Below, in pieces: positions 42,096 through 49,397 of a stretch of 55,326 nucleotides of DNA. Source of the DNA: Candidatus Krumholzibacteriia bacterium (lineage in GTDB: Bacteria; Krumholzibacteriota; Krumholzibacteriia; LZORAL124-64-63); contig JANTGJ010000006.1 of assembly GCA_024762975.1 (NCBI GenBank), forward strand, positions 1-55,326, written 5' to 3'. The position numbers were made by a program, and so were the translations under genes. The notes under the pieces are model-generated. The model did no database searches and was not told where the DNA came from. It worked only from the letters and a program-made list of their open reading frames with translations. How positions within the stretch are numbered: the first letter of the stretch is position 1; each line of letters starts with the position of its first letter.

Positions 42096-43232
42096 TCAGC
42101 CGACGCTGCTCAGCGCAGGTTCACCGTGCGGAATCACGTCCATCGCACAGACCAGTTCGAGCCTTCCCACACCAGGAGCCTCGACACGGACTTCCACCCC
42201 CGCCCGGCGGAGCGTCGTGCAGGGGTTCAGGAAATCGGCGAACCGCTGAAGATGCACGCGCAATTCCTCGACAGCGCTGCTCTCGCTTCGATCCACGACT
42301 CTCCCGAGGCGCAGGATCAGCCGCGGCAATCCCTCGTGTTCGATCTCGAGGCTCAGATCGGCACGGGTTTCCGGATCATCGACCAGCGCCGCCTGCGCCG
42401 CCTGCTCGCCCAGATGCAGCAACAGATCCGTATCGCACTCGATGCGATGGTCGTCGCCGCGCATCTCGGTCGGCAAGCCGGTCAGCTGCCTCAATCCCTC
42501 ACAGAGTCCGCTCAGGTTGGCGGTACGGCTTTCGTCCGATCGGCGACCACTTTCGAATTGCAACAGGTCCTGGCTCCACTCCACGGCACGGTGCATCCGC
42601 CGCACATTACGAAGAGCGATCTCAAGCATCCGCAACCGCGACTCGGCTACCGGTACCCGGCCACTCTGCTGATCCTGCCAGAGTTCACCCTCGATGACCT
42701 CCAACGCGGTCTTGATCGCCGTCAGCGGGCTCCGCAACTCGTGCCCCAGGAAATGCAGCTGTTCATCCTGACCGAACTCGAAAGCAGACGACAAGGCATT
42801 CAGCGGTTGGGCAAGGCACTCCTCCAGTGCGACACGCAACCACTGCCCCTGTGGACCCGGTTCGGGAATGGTGCGCAACGCTTCTCGCCCCAGGACCTCG
42901 GCCCGGGGACCGGTCCCGACAACCAGCAGGGGAGCCGGCGAATCGTCGGCCGCTCCGCATCCGGTACCGGTATCGACCGGCGCCGGATCACAGGGTTGCG
43001 AGTCACTCGGCTCGCCGGATTCATCACAAAGATAGAGCACGGCGTCGCACTCGGAACGCGAGACCTGCCCACGAAGCTGCGCATCCTCCGGCAATACGCC
43101 CAACGTCAGGCCCCAGGTGCGCAACCAACCGCGAACTTCGGTCAGATATCGAGTGTCTCCATGGATCAATACGTGCGGCAAGAAGTTTCTCCCGATCGCG
43201 GAGCGACATTGCACACGGAACGGATTTCCCAT
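42096..43232 (-). CDS. Histidine-kinase-like protein with degenerate ATPase domain
   Basis: 378 residues, no membrane span. An N-terminal region of about 150 residues, with LPHVLIHGDTRYLTEVRGWL and a Cys-containing loop, resembles a receiver-like or PAS-like fold but lacks clear motifs. HisKA is good: His164 in LHFLGHELRSPLTAIKTALE. The expected ATPase domain has the right length, but the N-box Asn (HLGEQAAQAAL) and the G1 D-x-G-x-G are absent, so it may not bind ATP. It could act as a phospho-acceptor or scaffold for the complete hybrid kinase encoded 115 bp downstream (inference). ATG 43232 has GGGA nine nucleotides upstream. Confidence 0.75.
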   Translation of the reverse strand: MGNPFRVQCRSAIGRNFLPHVLIHGDTRYLTEVRGWLRTWGLTLGVLPEDAQLRGQVSRSECDAVLYLCDESGEPSDSQPCDPAPVDTGTGCGAADDSPAPLLVVGTGPRAEVLGREALRTIPEPGPQGQWLRVALEECLAQPLNALSSAFEFGQDEQLHFLGHELRSPLTAIKTALEVIEGELWQDQQSGRVPVAESRLRMLEIALRNVRRMHRAVEWSQDLLQFESGRRSDESRTANLSGLCEGLRQLTGLPTEMRGDDHRIECDTDLLLHLGEQAAQAALVDDPETRADLSLEIEHEGLPRLILRLGRVVDRSESSAVEELRVHLQRFADFLNPCTTLRRAGVEVRVEAPGVGRLELVCAMDVIPHGEPALSSVG

Positions 43233-43348
43233 GCGTCTTGTCCCAATTTCGCAATCGACATGCCAGGTCGGAATCGACTGGAATGGGGCGATTCAAGCCG
43301 GTTCATGGCAATTGACTCGAGGGATCACGAACCTCGTCGAGGCGGCTC

Positions 43349-43375
43349 GGGGAACGCCGGGGAACCATGGGGAAC
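43349..43375. repeat. Three GGGGAAC direct repeats at exact 10-bp period
   Basis: GGGGAAC occurs at 43349, 43359 and 43369, each one helical turn from the next, in the intergenic region upstream of the degenerate kinase gene. The equal phasing suggests a protein-binding array. The rest of the gap 43233-43509 shows no gene. Confidence 0.5.
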
Positions 43376-43509
43376 CGTCTAAAAACGAGGGGAGATCTGT
43401 CGACCCGGCAGATGTGATCAGGACATCGAAGGCAAAACGCAATGTCGTCCGGCAAGACGGCACGAAAGTACCGTCGCGCCCGTGGAACCGACTGCGCGGT
43501 GCTCCCGGC

Positions 43510-44493
43510 TCACCGCGAGTCCTGCGGGCCCGTCAATTCGTCAGGTTGCGCACCGGTTTCGAGCGGTCCACTGCCGGCTTCCCCGTCGGGGGCCAGAATC
43601 TCGAGCGCACGGTGATTGAAGCGCCACGCGATGGACAACCGCCAGGCGGCGAAACGGTCCAGTGTTCCCGCCAACTCGCGATCGACGCGAGCGGTGAAGG
43701 AGCCGCGAGCGGTCCACGGCATGACCAGCGCCGCACCCAACCGCTGGGAGATCCGATCATCTCGATCCTGGTAGTCGAAATCCAACAGCAGGCGTCGTCC
43801 CTGTTCCGTCCCCAGGCGCACCGCCAAACCGGCGTGCCAACCACTGGGAAATGCCACTTCTCCGTCCAGCCGATCGGCTCCCGAAGCGATGTGGTAAAGC
43901 CACCCCAAATCCAGATCCAGGCCCTGCCTGCGGGCCCGGCGGAGGTGCTTGCGGGCCTCGGCGCGCACCGGGAAACTGACCGAGGACAGCGGATACAGCC
44001 GGTCGGTTCCGACCGGCAAGCCGATCGCTCCACCGAGGGCGAACGGTCCGATCCACGGCCAGTCCGCTCTCCGGTCGCCTCCCACTTCGAGCTGACCGAA
44101 ACTGGAGACCCGGCGCTCGGTCCAGAACTCGCTCGGCTCTTCCGCGCCCTGCAGCCAGGGCCAACGAGCGAAAAGCGGTACCTCCGCAAAATCAAACGTA
44201 GCGTGCGGCATTCTGACGAAGAAACCGGAGCCCGGACTGACCGGCAACCGCAAAGTGAGCAGGACCCGGTCGGCGGACCAACCGAATTTCGGTTCCTCGA
44301 AGTGGCTCAACTCGATTTCCAGTGCGGGGCCGGAGAGGCTATCGGTCGGGGCCGTCCAGGGTACCGGGTCCAGGTGCAGAAGCTGTGCCGATGCCGATTC
44401 GCCCCACACCCCGGCTGCAACCAGGAGGCACAATGCGATTCGGGCCGGCCACGGCCGGACGCCTCGGTTTCGCGGGGAAGACGGGGAGACTAT
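43510..44493 (-). CDS. Predicted outer-membrane/secreted beta-rich protein (start uncertain)
   Basis: About 325 residues. A signal peptide is clear (RIALCLLVAAGVWGESASA, then QLLHL) with basic residues before it. The mature part is strand-rich with aromatic turns (FGWSADRVLLTLRLPV, LDLGWLYHIASGADRLDGEV, LLLDFDYQDRDD), like a small outer-membrane barrel that may be an OmpL/transporter-like protein. I do not recognise the family. No ATG/GTG/TTG lies at a sensible place: TTG 44433 would cut off the basic part of the signal peptide, and ATG 44607/44625 lie deep in the upstream gene. The coordinates assume the ATA codon that overlaps the upstream TAG stop (ATAG) with AGG seven nucleotides before it. 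Confidence 0.65.
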   Translation of the reverse strand: MVSPSSPRNRGVRPWPARIALCLLVAAGVWGESASAQLLHLDPVPWTAPTDSLSGPALEIELSHFEEPKFGWSADRVLLTLRLPVSPGSGFFVRMPHATFDFAEVPLFARWPWLQGAEEPSEFWTERRVSSFGQLEVGGDRRADWPWIGPFALGGAIGLPVGTDRLYPLSSVSFPVRAEARKHLRRARRQGLDLDLGWLYHIASGADRLDGEVAFPSGWHAGLAVRLGTEQGRRLLLDFDYQDRDDRISQRLGAALVMPWTARGSFTARVDRELAGTLDRFAAWRLSIAWRFNHRALEILAPDGEAGSGPLETGAQPDELTGPQDSR

Positions 44494-45218
44494 TGCGGAG
44501 CCTGTTCGATCAACCGGATGACGCCGGCTTCCTGGAAGAACACCTTGACGACACGTCGCCCCCCCGGCAGGGACTCCTTGCCGACGACGATTCCGCAATC
44601 CTCCCATGCCAGGTGCTGTATACATTGTCCTATTTCGTAGGTTTCCCAGGGACGATAGGGACGGCCGCCGGGGGCATCGGCCGGCAGTGCTTGGAGCGCC
44701 TCGGCCAGTTTCGCGGCGTACTCTGCGACGGGCTCGGCCGGTACTTCGTCCTCGCCCGCATCCTTCGACTCGTTCTCGTCAGGATCATCCACCGATCCGG
44801 GGTCGACCAACGGGGCCACCGAGGCCGGAGCGTCCGGATCTGATACCAACAAATCGGCTTCCGGTTCCTCCCCGGACGGCTCGGCGGCATCGGCGGTCGC
44901 GCGCTGCGCCGCCATCATTTCCGCCGGACTGTCGTACGGGAGATCGTCATCCATCGCGCCGTCCGCACCACCGGACGCCACCGGGATCTCGGATGCCGGA
45001 CCGGACGCCTCTTTTGCCGGTGCCTCCTCGGCCGATTTCAACTTCGGCAAAAAGCCCTGGCACTGGGGACAGCGATACCAGACGACGCCATCGTCGTCAC
45101 CATCTCCGGTGGGAACGACCTCCATGGCCAGCCACTCCTTGCACACGGAGCAGAACTGCTTGGACTCAGGCCCCGGATTCCTCCCGGAATTCGGGTCGGA
45201 CCTCTGATCGGACGTCAC
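44490..45218 (-). CDS. Zinc-ribbon protein with acidic linker and CarD/DUF3553-like C-terminus
   Basis: 242 residues, soluble. A four-Cys ribbon near the N-terminus (FCSVCKEW, then YRCPQCQGF) is followed by a 110-residue acidic, Ala/Pro-rich linker with no expected fold. The last about 60 residues have IGQCIQHLAWEDCGIVVGKE and RRVVKVFFQEAGVIRLI, matching the short SH3-like strand pattern (H-x-x-W/F-G-x-G-x-V...V-x-F...G-x-x-x-L) seen in DUF3553/CarD-type domains. A nucleic-acid or RNA-polymerase contact is possible but unproven. GTG 45218 is chosen because GGAGGG sits just upstream; the longer frame adds low-complexity sequence. Confidence 0.75.
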   Translation of the reverse strand: MTSDQRSDPNSGRNPGPESKQFCSVCKEWLAMEVVPTGDGDDDGVVWYRCPQCQGFLPKLKSAEEAPAKEASGPASEIPVASGGADGAMDDDLPYDSPAEMMAAQRATADAAEPSGEEPEADLLVSDPDAPASVAPLVDPGSVDDPDENESKDAGEDEVPAEPVAEYAAKLAEALQALPADAPGGRPYRPWETYEIGQCIQHLAWEDCGIVVGKESLPGGRRVVKVFFQEAGVIRLIEQAPQ

Positions 45219-45255
45219 TGTCCCTCCAGATTGCGTTGCTGGTGATGCGGGAAAC

Positions 45256-45435
45256 TCAGGGGACGATCTTGCAGCAGCTGTCGGCATCTTCCTTCGACAT
45301 ATAACGCATACCGCAAACCAGGCACTTGTTGGGACCGTCGATCCGGCCTTCGTCTTCGGCCTTGGTCAGCAGCCTTTCGTATTTGACGAAGCTCTCATCG
45401 CGAACCAGAATCTCTTCTTCCTTGACGCTGGACAT
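45256..45435 (-). CDS. Small CxxC / CC protein of 59 residues
   Basis: 59 residues. A charged N-terminal helix (VKEEEILVRDESFVKYERLL) leads to KCLVCGMRYMSKEDADSCC and ends KIVP. Cys-x-x-Cys plus a Cys-Cys pair could hold one zinc or a small cluster. The ATG at 45435 is preceded by AAGGAGG, one of the best ribosome sites in the window, so this short gene is very likely real. It sits 37 bp before the zinc-ribbon gene and is probably in the same transcript. I do not recognise a family; a rubrerythrin-like or redox partner role would be a guess. Confidence 0.8.
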   Translation of the reverse strand: MSSVKEEEILVRDESFVKYERLLTKAEDEGRIDGPNKCLVCGMRYMSKEDADSCCKIVP

Positions 45436-45645
45436 TGGGTCCTCCTTGGCTCCGAACGGCGTCACTTCGGCTGGACAGCCTTCCTGCAAAGAGCTGTCCT
45501 TTCCTCGCCAAAGCTTTGTTGGCACGCATCCTAGTATATCCGCGCGCGCACGTCAACCCACGCGGAGCGTTTTTCGCGCGCAGAATCCGATTCTCGCCGT
45601 TTGTGGATATCGAGTCGCAGCATCGGTTGGAATTCTAGGGAAGGA

Positions 45646-46491
45646 TCAGGATTCGGCAGCGCGCTTGGCCGGCGCGGATCCGGCCAACCGGGCCGGATCG
45701 ATCAGCTCTTCGGCGCGATACAAATCGCCCAGGTCACGCAGCCCCAGCCGCATGGCATCGTCCAGCGCGTACTGCAGGATACCCGCCGTCGCGCGGGCAT
45801 CCTCGGCCGCACGGTGGGGGTTGTCGTGAGAAATCTCGAAGTGCCGCGAAAGATCGGGTAACGACCGGCTGGTCAGATCCGGCCAGAGCATTCGCGACAG
45901 TTGCAGCGTGCAAACACCGGTCACCGCCGGGCGAGCCAGGCCGCGCCGGGCAAATTCCCAACGCAGGAAGGGCAGATCGAAGCGGATGTCGTGGGCAACA
46001 AAGACCCGGCCATCAATCATCGCATGCAGACGTTCAGCCACGTCCGAAAACGTCGGTGCCCCCTCCAGATCCTCGTTGCTGATCCCCGTCAGACGGGCGA
46101 CCCACGGTGGAATCTTCCGATCACTCCAGACCAGACTGTCCAATTCGTCCAGGACCTGTCCGTCGCACATGACCACCGCGCCGATCTCGATAATCTCATC
46201 AACACCGATCACGCTGCCCGTCGTCTCGAGATCCACGACGACGTACGTCGCGTCATTCAGCGGTTGCTGCAGAATCGGTGAGCCCAGAACGGTCCAGCAG
46301 TGATCGTGCGTGCGGACGAAGCGGGGATCGGCCCCTAGTAGTGCTTTGACCACCACCTGGGTTTCAGGCATTTCATGGCGTCGGGCGCCGAAGAGGCGCC
46401 GAGCGATGTCCGGGGTGGGCAAAGGTTTTTTTTGGCCCAACAGATAGTCATGGGCCTTCGCCCTGAATTCCTTCAGGTCTTGTGTCAACAT
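45646..46491 (-). CDS. DnaQ-like DEDDh 3'-5' exonuclease with N-terminal winged-helix-like domain
   Basis: 281 residues. The exonuclease domain (residues about 80-240) has all DEDDh residues: Asp87 and Glu89 (VVVDLETTG), Asp168 (FVAHDIRFD), His226 and Asp231 (HRAAEDARAT). The first about 70 residues (AKAHDYLLGQKKPLPTPDIA, then HDHCWTVLG) look like a HARE-HTH/winged-helix module, unusual for a free epsilon-type subunit. It may therefore act in repair or RNA processing and not as replicative proofreading (inference). The promoter at 46498-46526 ends 6 nt before the ATG with no ribosome site, which indicates a leaderless mRNA. The start is well defined by this. Confidence 0.9.
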   Translation of the reverse strand: MLTQDLKEFRAKAHDYLLGQKKPLPTPDIARRLFGARRHEMPETQVVVKALLGADPRFVRTHDHCWTVLGSPILQQPLNDATYVVVDLETTGSVIGVDEIIEIGAVVMCDGQVLDELDSLVWSDRKIPPWVARLTGISNEDLEGAPTFSDVAERLHAMIDGRVFVAHDIRFDLPFLRWEFARRGLARPAVTGVCTLQLSRMLWPDLTSRSLPDLSRHFEISHDNPHRAAEDARATAGILQYALDDAMRLGLRDLGDLYRAEELIDPARLAGSAPAKRAAES

Positions 46492-46497
46492 GGGATG

Positions 46498-46526
46498 AGT
46501 ATATCACAAGCGGGAAGAAGGGTCAA
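46498..46526 (-). promoter_or_regulatory. Strong promoter producing a leaderless exonuclease mRNA
   Basis: On the minus strand, TTGACC (46521-46526), 17 bp and TATACT (46498-46503). The ATG begins 7 nt after the -10, so transcription should start at or next to it. The -35 overlaps the stop codon of the upstream gene at 46523. Confidence 0.7.
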
Positions 46527-47395
46527 TTGGTCCGGTTCATGGGTCCGGTTCCTCGCTGCAGGAGAACCGGTTGTGCTCCCGAGCCGTACGCCACCAACTC
46601 CATCTTTTCGACACGGATCCTCGGCGGTGGCAGCTTCATTCGGCGCTGCGGAGGATCGAGGCGCGACTCGGCATGCTGGCGCTCCGAAACAAAAGCCAGG
46701 CCCAGGAAGGGGATCTCGGAATTGACGGCGGCGACGACCTCCCAGGTCGAAGTCTGGATCACCTCACCCGCCGGTAGGCGCGCAACCTGCGTGTCGGCGG
46801 CCGCGAGGGTGAACTGATCGCACAACAACTGGTGCCCCTGAACGACCCGCGTCGTCGGGGTACCGATATCGACACGGTCCGGAACGAATTCGTCCGATAG
46901 CGAAGCGGCGATCAGCGGATCCTCCTGCAATTGTTCAGGTGAGATCTTCTCGGGAACCCCGTCCCGCCACTGCTCGATTTCCAGAACATAGTCCAACAGG
47001 GCGCCTTCGCGCTTGAGTAGGTCACGCGAGATCCGCAGGCGCGTACCCTGTCCCGCCTGGGGAACCATCGTACCGTCCTGCATTTCGTCCAGATACAGCA
47101 ATTCGATCATCCAGGCCTGGTCGTCCGTCCCGCCGTTGCGGTCCAGGCATACGACCCGTACGATCCCGGATTCCCGCCGCCCCCCGCTCATGACCTGCGT
47201 GCTGTAGTCGGCCCAGGCTCCCTCGATCATCTGCAGGGGGATCTGCGGCTGGCGCCACAGCGTAAAGAGGTCCAGCGCTCCGGCGGTCGATGCCGGCAAC
47301 AGCAGACAGAGAATCGCCAGGAACCGGAAGATGCCCCGGATAGCGACCGGGCCCGAACTGGTCGGGCCCGTGGAGAATCTGGATCGCTTGCCCAT
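46523..47395 (-). CDS. Secreted protein encoded after the metallophosphatase-cytochrome gene
   Basis: 290 residues. A signal peptide begins after a basic N-terminus (FRFLAILCLLLPASTAGALD). The mature part is beta-rich with no recognised motif: GAWADYSTQVMSGG, TRLRISRDLLKREGALLDYV and ADTQVARLPAGEVIQTSTWE. The strand order is slightly LolA-like (a sheet meant to carry a hydrophobic partner), but that is weak. ATG 47395 lies two bases after the cytochrome stop (TGATATG), which points to translational coupling and a role with the cytochrome in the periplasm. No heme or metal motif of its own. Function unknown. Confidence 0.8.
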   Translation of the reverse strand: MGKRSRFSTGPTSSGPVAIRGIFRFLAILCLLLPASTAGALDLFTLWRQPQIPLQMIEGAWADYSTQVMSGGRRESGIVRVVCLDRNGGTDDQAWMIELLYLDEMQDGTMVPQAGQGTRLRISRDLLKREGALLDYVLEIEQWRDGVPEKISPEQLQEDPLIAASLSDEFVPDRVDIGTPTTRVVQGHQLLCDQFTLAAADTQVARLPAGEVIQTSTWEVVAAVNSEIPFLGLAFVSERQHAESRLDPPQRRMKLPPPRIRVEKMELVAYGSGAQPVLLQRGTGPMNRTN

Positions 47396-47396
47396 A

Positions 47397-48767
47397 TCAG
47401 TGTTTGATCTTCTCCCAATACGTCGCGTAGTCGAAGTCCGGACTGTTTTCCTTGTCGTGACAGATCACGCAGGAGTCCTTGGCCTGCTGCGCCCACTTTC
47501 CGTCGCGGTTGTGCTCGGTACCGTACCCGTGGCACGCCTCGCACTGCACGTTGATCAGATAGTTGAAGGGGCGTTCGTCGGCATACCCATTCTTGTACCG
47601 ATAGCCCGTTGTATGACAGGACAAGCACTCGGGCTCGTTCTGCTGGCCCTTGTTGCGCAGGGTCGCGAAGGCTTTGCGATGTGCGGACTGCGCGTAGACC
47701 TGCCAGGCATCCTCGTGGCACCCCATGCAGGACCGGTCGACCAGGAAGCTCTCCTTGTCCGAGCCCAGATCGCGCGGGAAAGCTGCCCGCTTGGCCTGCT
47801 GGAACTCCTGAAGATCCTTCTTGAACTTCGCCACGCGGGCCAGGACTTCCTCGGACTCGTCCTTGCTGCCGTCCATGTCGACGATCTCGATATCGAAAGC
47901 CATCAACTGGCCGTCACCGTCGTCCACGAACAGGTCGGCCTTGCCGATGAACTGGCCCTCGCGGGTCGCACACATCAGTGCGGAGTCCTCGATGATCCGC
48001 TCGGTGTTCAGGCTGCGGAAGGAATGCCCGATCACGCACATGTCGATACCCTTGACCTCTTTTACCAGCTCCTCGGCGTTGCGGTCGCCGACGTGGGCCA
48101 GCAGTAGGATGGTGTCGGCCTCCTCGCGTACCCTCGGTACGAGCTCACGCAGGACCGTGACCGGATCGTTGACCTCGAGTTCGGGGTCCTTGGCCGCCAT
48201 CGTCACGATCTTGTACAGCGGATCCAGCACGCTGATGATTCCGAAGCGAATGCCGTTCTTTTCGACGATGAGGTATTCGGGCAGGATCAACTCACCGGTC
48301 GCCAGATCACGTACGTTCGCATTGGTGAACGGCAGCCCGTTTTCATCGATCATTTTGCGCAGGAAGTCCAAACCGTAGTTCAGGTCCATCTCGCCCAACC
48401 CGATCGCATCGACACCGAAATCTCCGCACACATCGCACAGGAATTCTGCCTGGAAGCGGTCGTTCTTGTTGCGACGGCCGAACATGTCGCCCGCATCGAC
48501 CTGAAGTACCGGCTTGTCCTCGTTCCACAGACTATCCAATAAGGCGGCCCTCCGGGCCAACCCGCCACGCTGCTTGGACTTTCAGCCACAGGGCTCGATC
48601 TTACCCTTGACGTCGGTGGTATAGATGAGCGTGATGTTTTTCCAATTGCCACCTTTGGCCCAGGTCGAACGCAGGTTCGTTCCCAGCGCCACGGCAACGA
48701 CCAGAACGCACAGACACGCCAACAGCAGGCTGCGCTTCCAGGTCGCCTCGTTCTTGATTCGAGTCAT
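47397..48767 (-). CDS. Metallophosphatase-tetraheme cytochrome c, probable selenoprotein with in-frame TGA
   Basis: 456 residues if TGA 48582-48584 is read as selenocysteine (residue 62). A membrane anchor or signal peptide (LLLACLCVLVVAVALGTNL) leads to ITLIYTTDVKGKIEPCG, then the TGA, then KSKQRGGLARRAALLDSL in the same frame. From memory, related metallophosphatase-like proteins have E-P-C-G-C-x(4-6)-GGLARRA here, so the TGA replaces the second Cys. Calcineurin-like elements follow (VDAGDMF, GLGEMDLNYG, LLLAHVGDRNAEEL, VIGHS). The C-terminus has four heme motifs: CMGCH (347), CLSCH (381), CEACH (409) and CVICH (433), with extra His residues as in c554-type cytochromes. Periplasmic, membrane-tethered. 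Without recoding it would end at 61 residues. Promoter at 48898-48926. Confidence 0.88.
48543..48566 (-). promoter_or_regulatory. SECIS-like hairpin downstream of the in-frame TGA
   Basis: On the minus strand, GGC-[GGGTT]-GGCCC-GGA-GGGCC-GCC folds as a short stem with a bulge that includes two U residues and a 3-nt apical loop starting with G. The loop begins 28 nt after the TGA. A bulged U, an early loop G and a spacing of about 16-37 nt are expected of bacterial SECIS elements read by SelB. Confidence 0.6.
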
Positions 48768-48897
48768 TCTCCAACCCTTCCCTCACGGGTGATCATCTCG
48801 GGTCGTCTGGTTACGGATCGACGAAAATCGGCGCACACATTGCAGCGTCGCCTCCGGCGAATTCGTACCGGGCACATCTCGGAAAGTTCCGGGCTTA

Positions 48898-48926
48898 ATT
48901 ATATAGGCCACACGGTGCCCAGGCAA
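48898..48926 (-). promoter_or_regulatory. Predicted promoter of the metallophosphatase-cytochrome operon
   Basis: On the minus strand, TTGCCT (48921-48926), 17 bp and a perfect TATAAT (48898-48903). It sits directly after the HU terminator, with a leader of about 120 nt. Confidence 0.6.
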
Positions 48927-48932
48927 CCAGAA

Positions 48933-48952
48933 GGGCGGCCTGCAAGCCGCCC
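48933..48952 (-). terminator. Terminator of the HU gene
   Basis: GGGCGGC (48933-48939) pairs with GCCGCCC (48946-48952) around a 6-nt loop, 49 nt past the HU stop. On the minus strand a short TTCTGGTT follows. Confidence 0.6.
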
Positions 48953-49000
48953 CTCATTTTCAGCTGCCCGGTGGGCGCTGCGGTTCTTGGAGTTTCCCGA

Positions 49001-49294
49001 TTACTTGGTAACTCGTTCCTTCAGGCTCTTGCCCGCGACGAAGGCCGGGTACTTGGCAGCGGGAATGATCAGGCTCTGGCCCGTCTGCGGATTGCGGCCC
49101 GTCCTCTTCTTGCGATTCCGGCGTTCGAACGTGCCGAAGCCGGTGATCTGAACACGGTCGCCCTTGGCTACGGCCGTGGCGATGATTCCTTCCCGAGGAG
49201 CAGTCGAAAAAAGAGCGTCCACCGCGCGCTTCGCAGCAGCCTTGCTCAACCCGGTCTTCGAGGCCAGTTTTTCGGTGAGTTCGGTTTTGTTCAT
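49001..49294 (-). CDS. hup: HU-family DNA-binding protein
   Basis: 97 residues. A nucleoid protein that bends DNA as a dimer. MNKTELTEKLASKTGLSKAA forms the helical base. The strand-arm region shows ITGFGTFERRNRKKRTGRNP, with the conserved G-F-G-x-F and the R-N-P intercalating proline, then AAKYPAFVAGKSLKERV. Length and motif order are standard for HU rather than IHF. The ATG at 49294 has AAAGGAGGTG upstream, the best ribosome site here, and the 17-codon upstream extension is discarded. Own promoter and terminator. Confidence 0.97.
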   Translation of the reverse strand: MNKTELTEKLASKTGLSKAAAKRAVDALFSTAPREGIIATAVAKGDRVQITGFGTFERRNRKKRTGRNPQTGQSLIIPAAKYPAFVAGKSLKERVTK

Positions 49295-49315
49295 GACCCA
49301 CCTCCTTTCGGGGAC

Positions 49316-49345
49316 ATCAAACCTTCCCCCTGACAAACCTGTCAA
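49316..49345 (-). promoter_or_regulatory. Predicted HU promoter
   Basis: On the minus strand, consensus TTGACA (49340-49345), 18 bp and TTTGAT (49316-49321), with a leader of about 15 nt that holds the ribosome site. Confidence 0.5.
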
Positions 49346-49397
49346 CAGAAAGTTTGATGATTTTCCAGGCGGGGCGCGGCTTTTCGGCGGATGCCCA

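Noticed and set aside
47349-47371. Strong hairpin CGGGCCCGA/TCGGGCCCG just after the cytochrome stop
   Set aside because: It lies inside the start of the next gene, whose ATG is two bases from that stop, so it is not a simple terminator; it may still modulate coupling.
48582-48584. The in-frame TGA as a sign of a broken gene
   Set aside because: All downstream motifs and four heme sites are intact and no frameshift is needed; recoding explains it better, though a base error is still possible.
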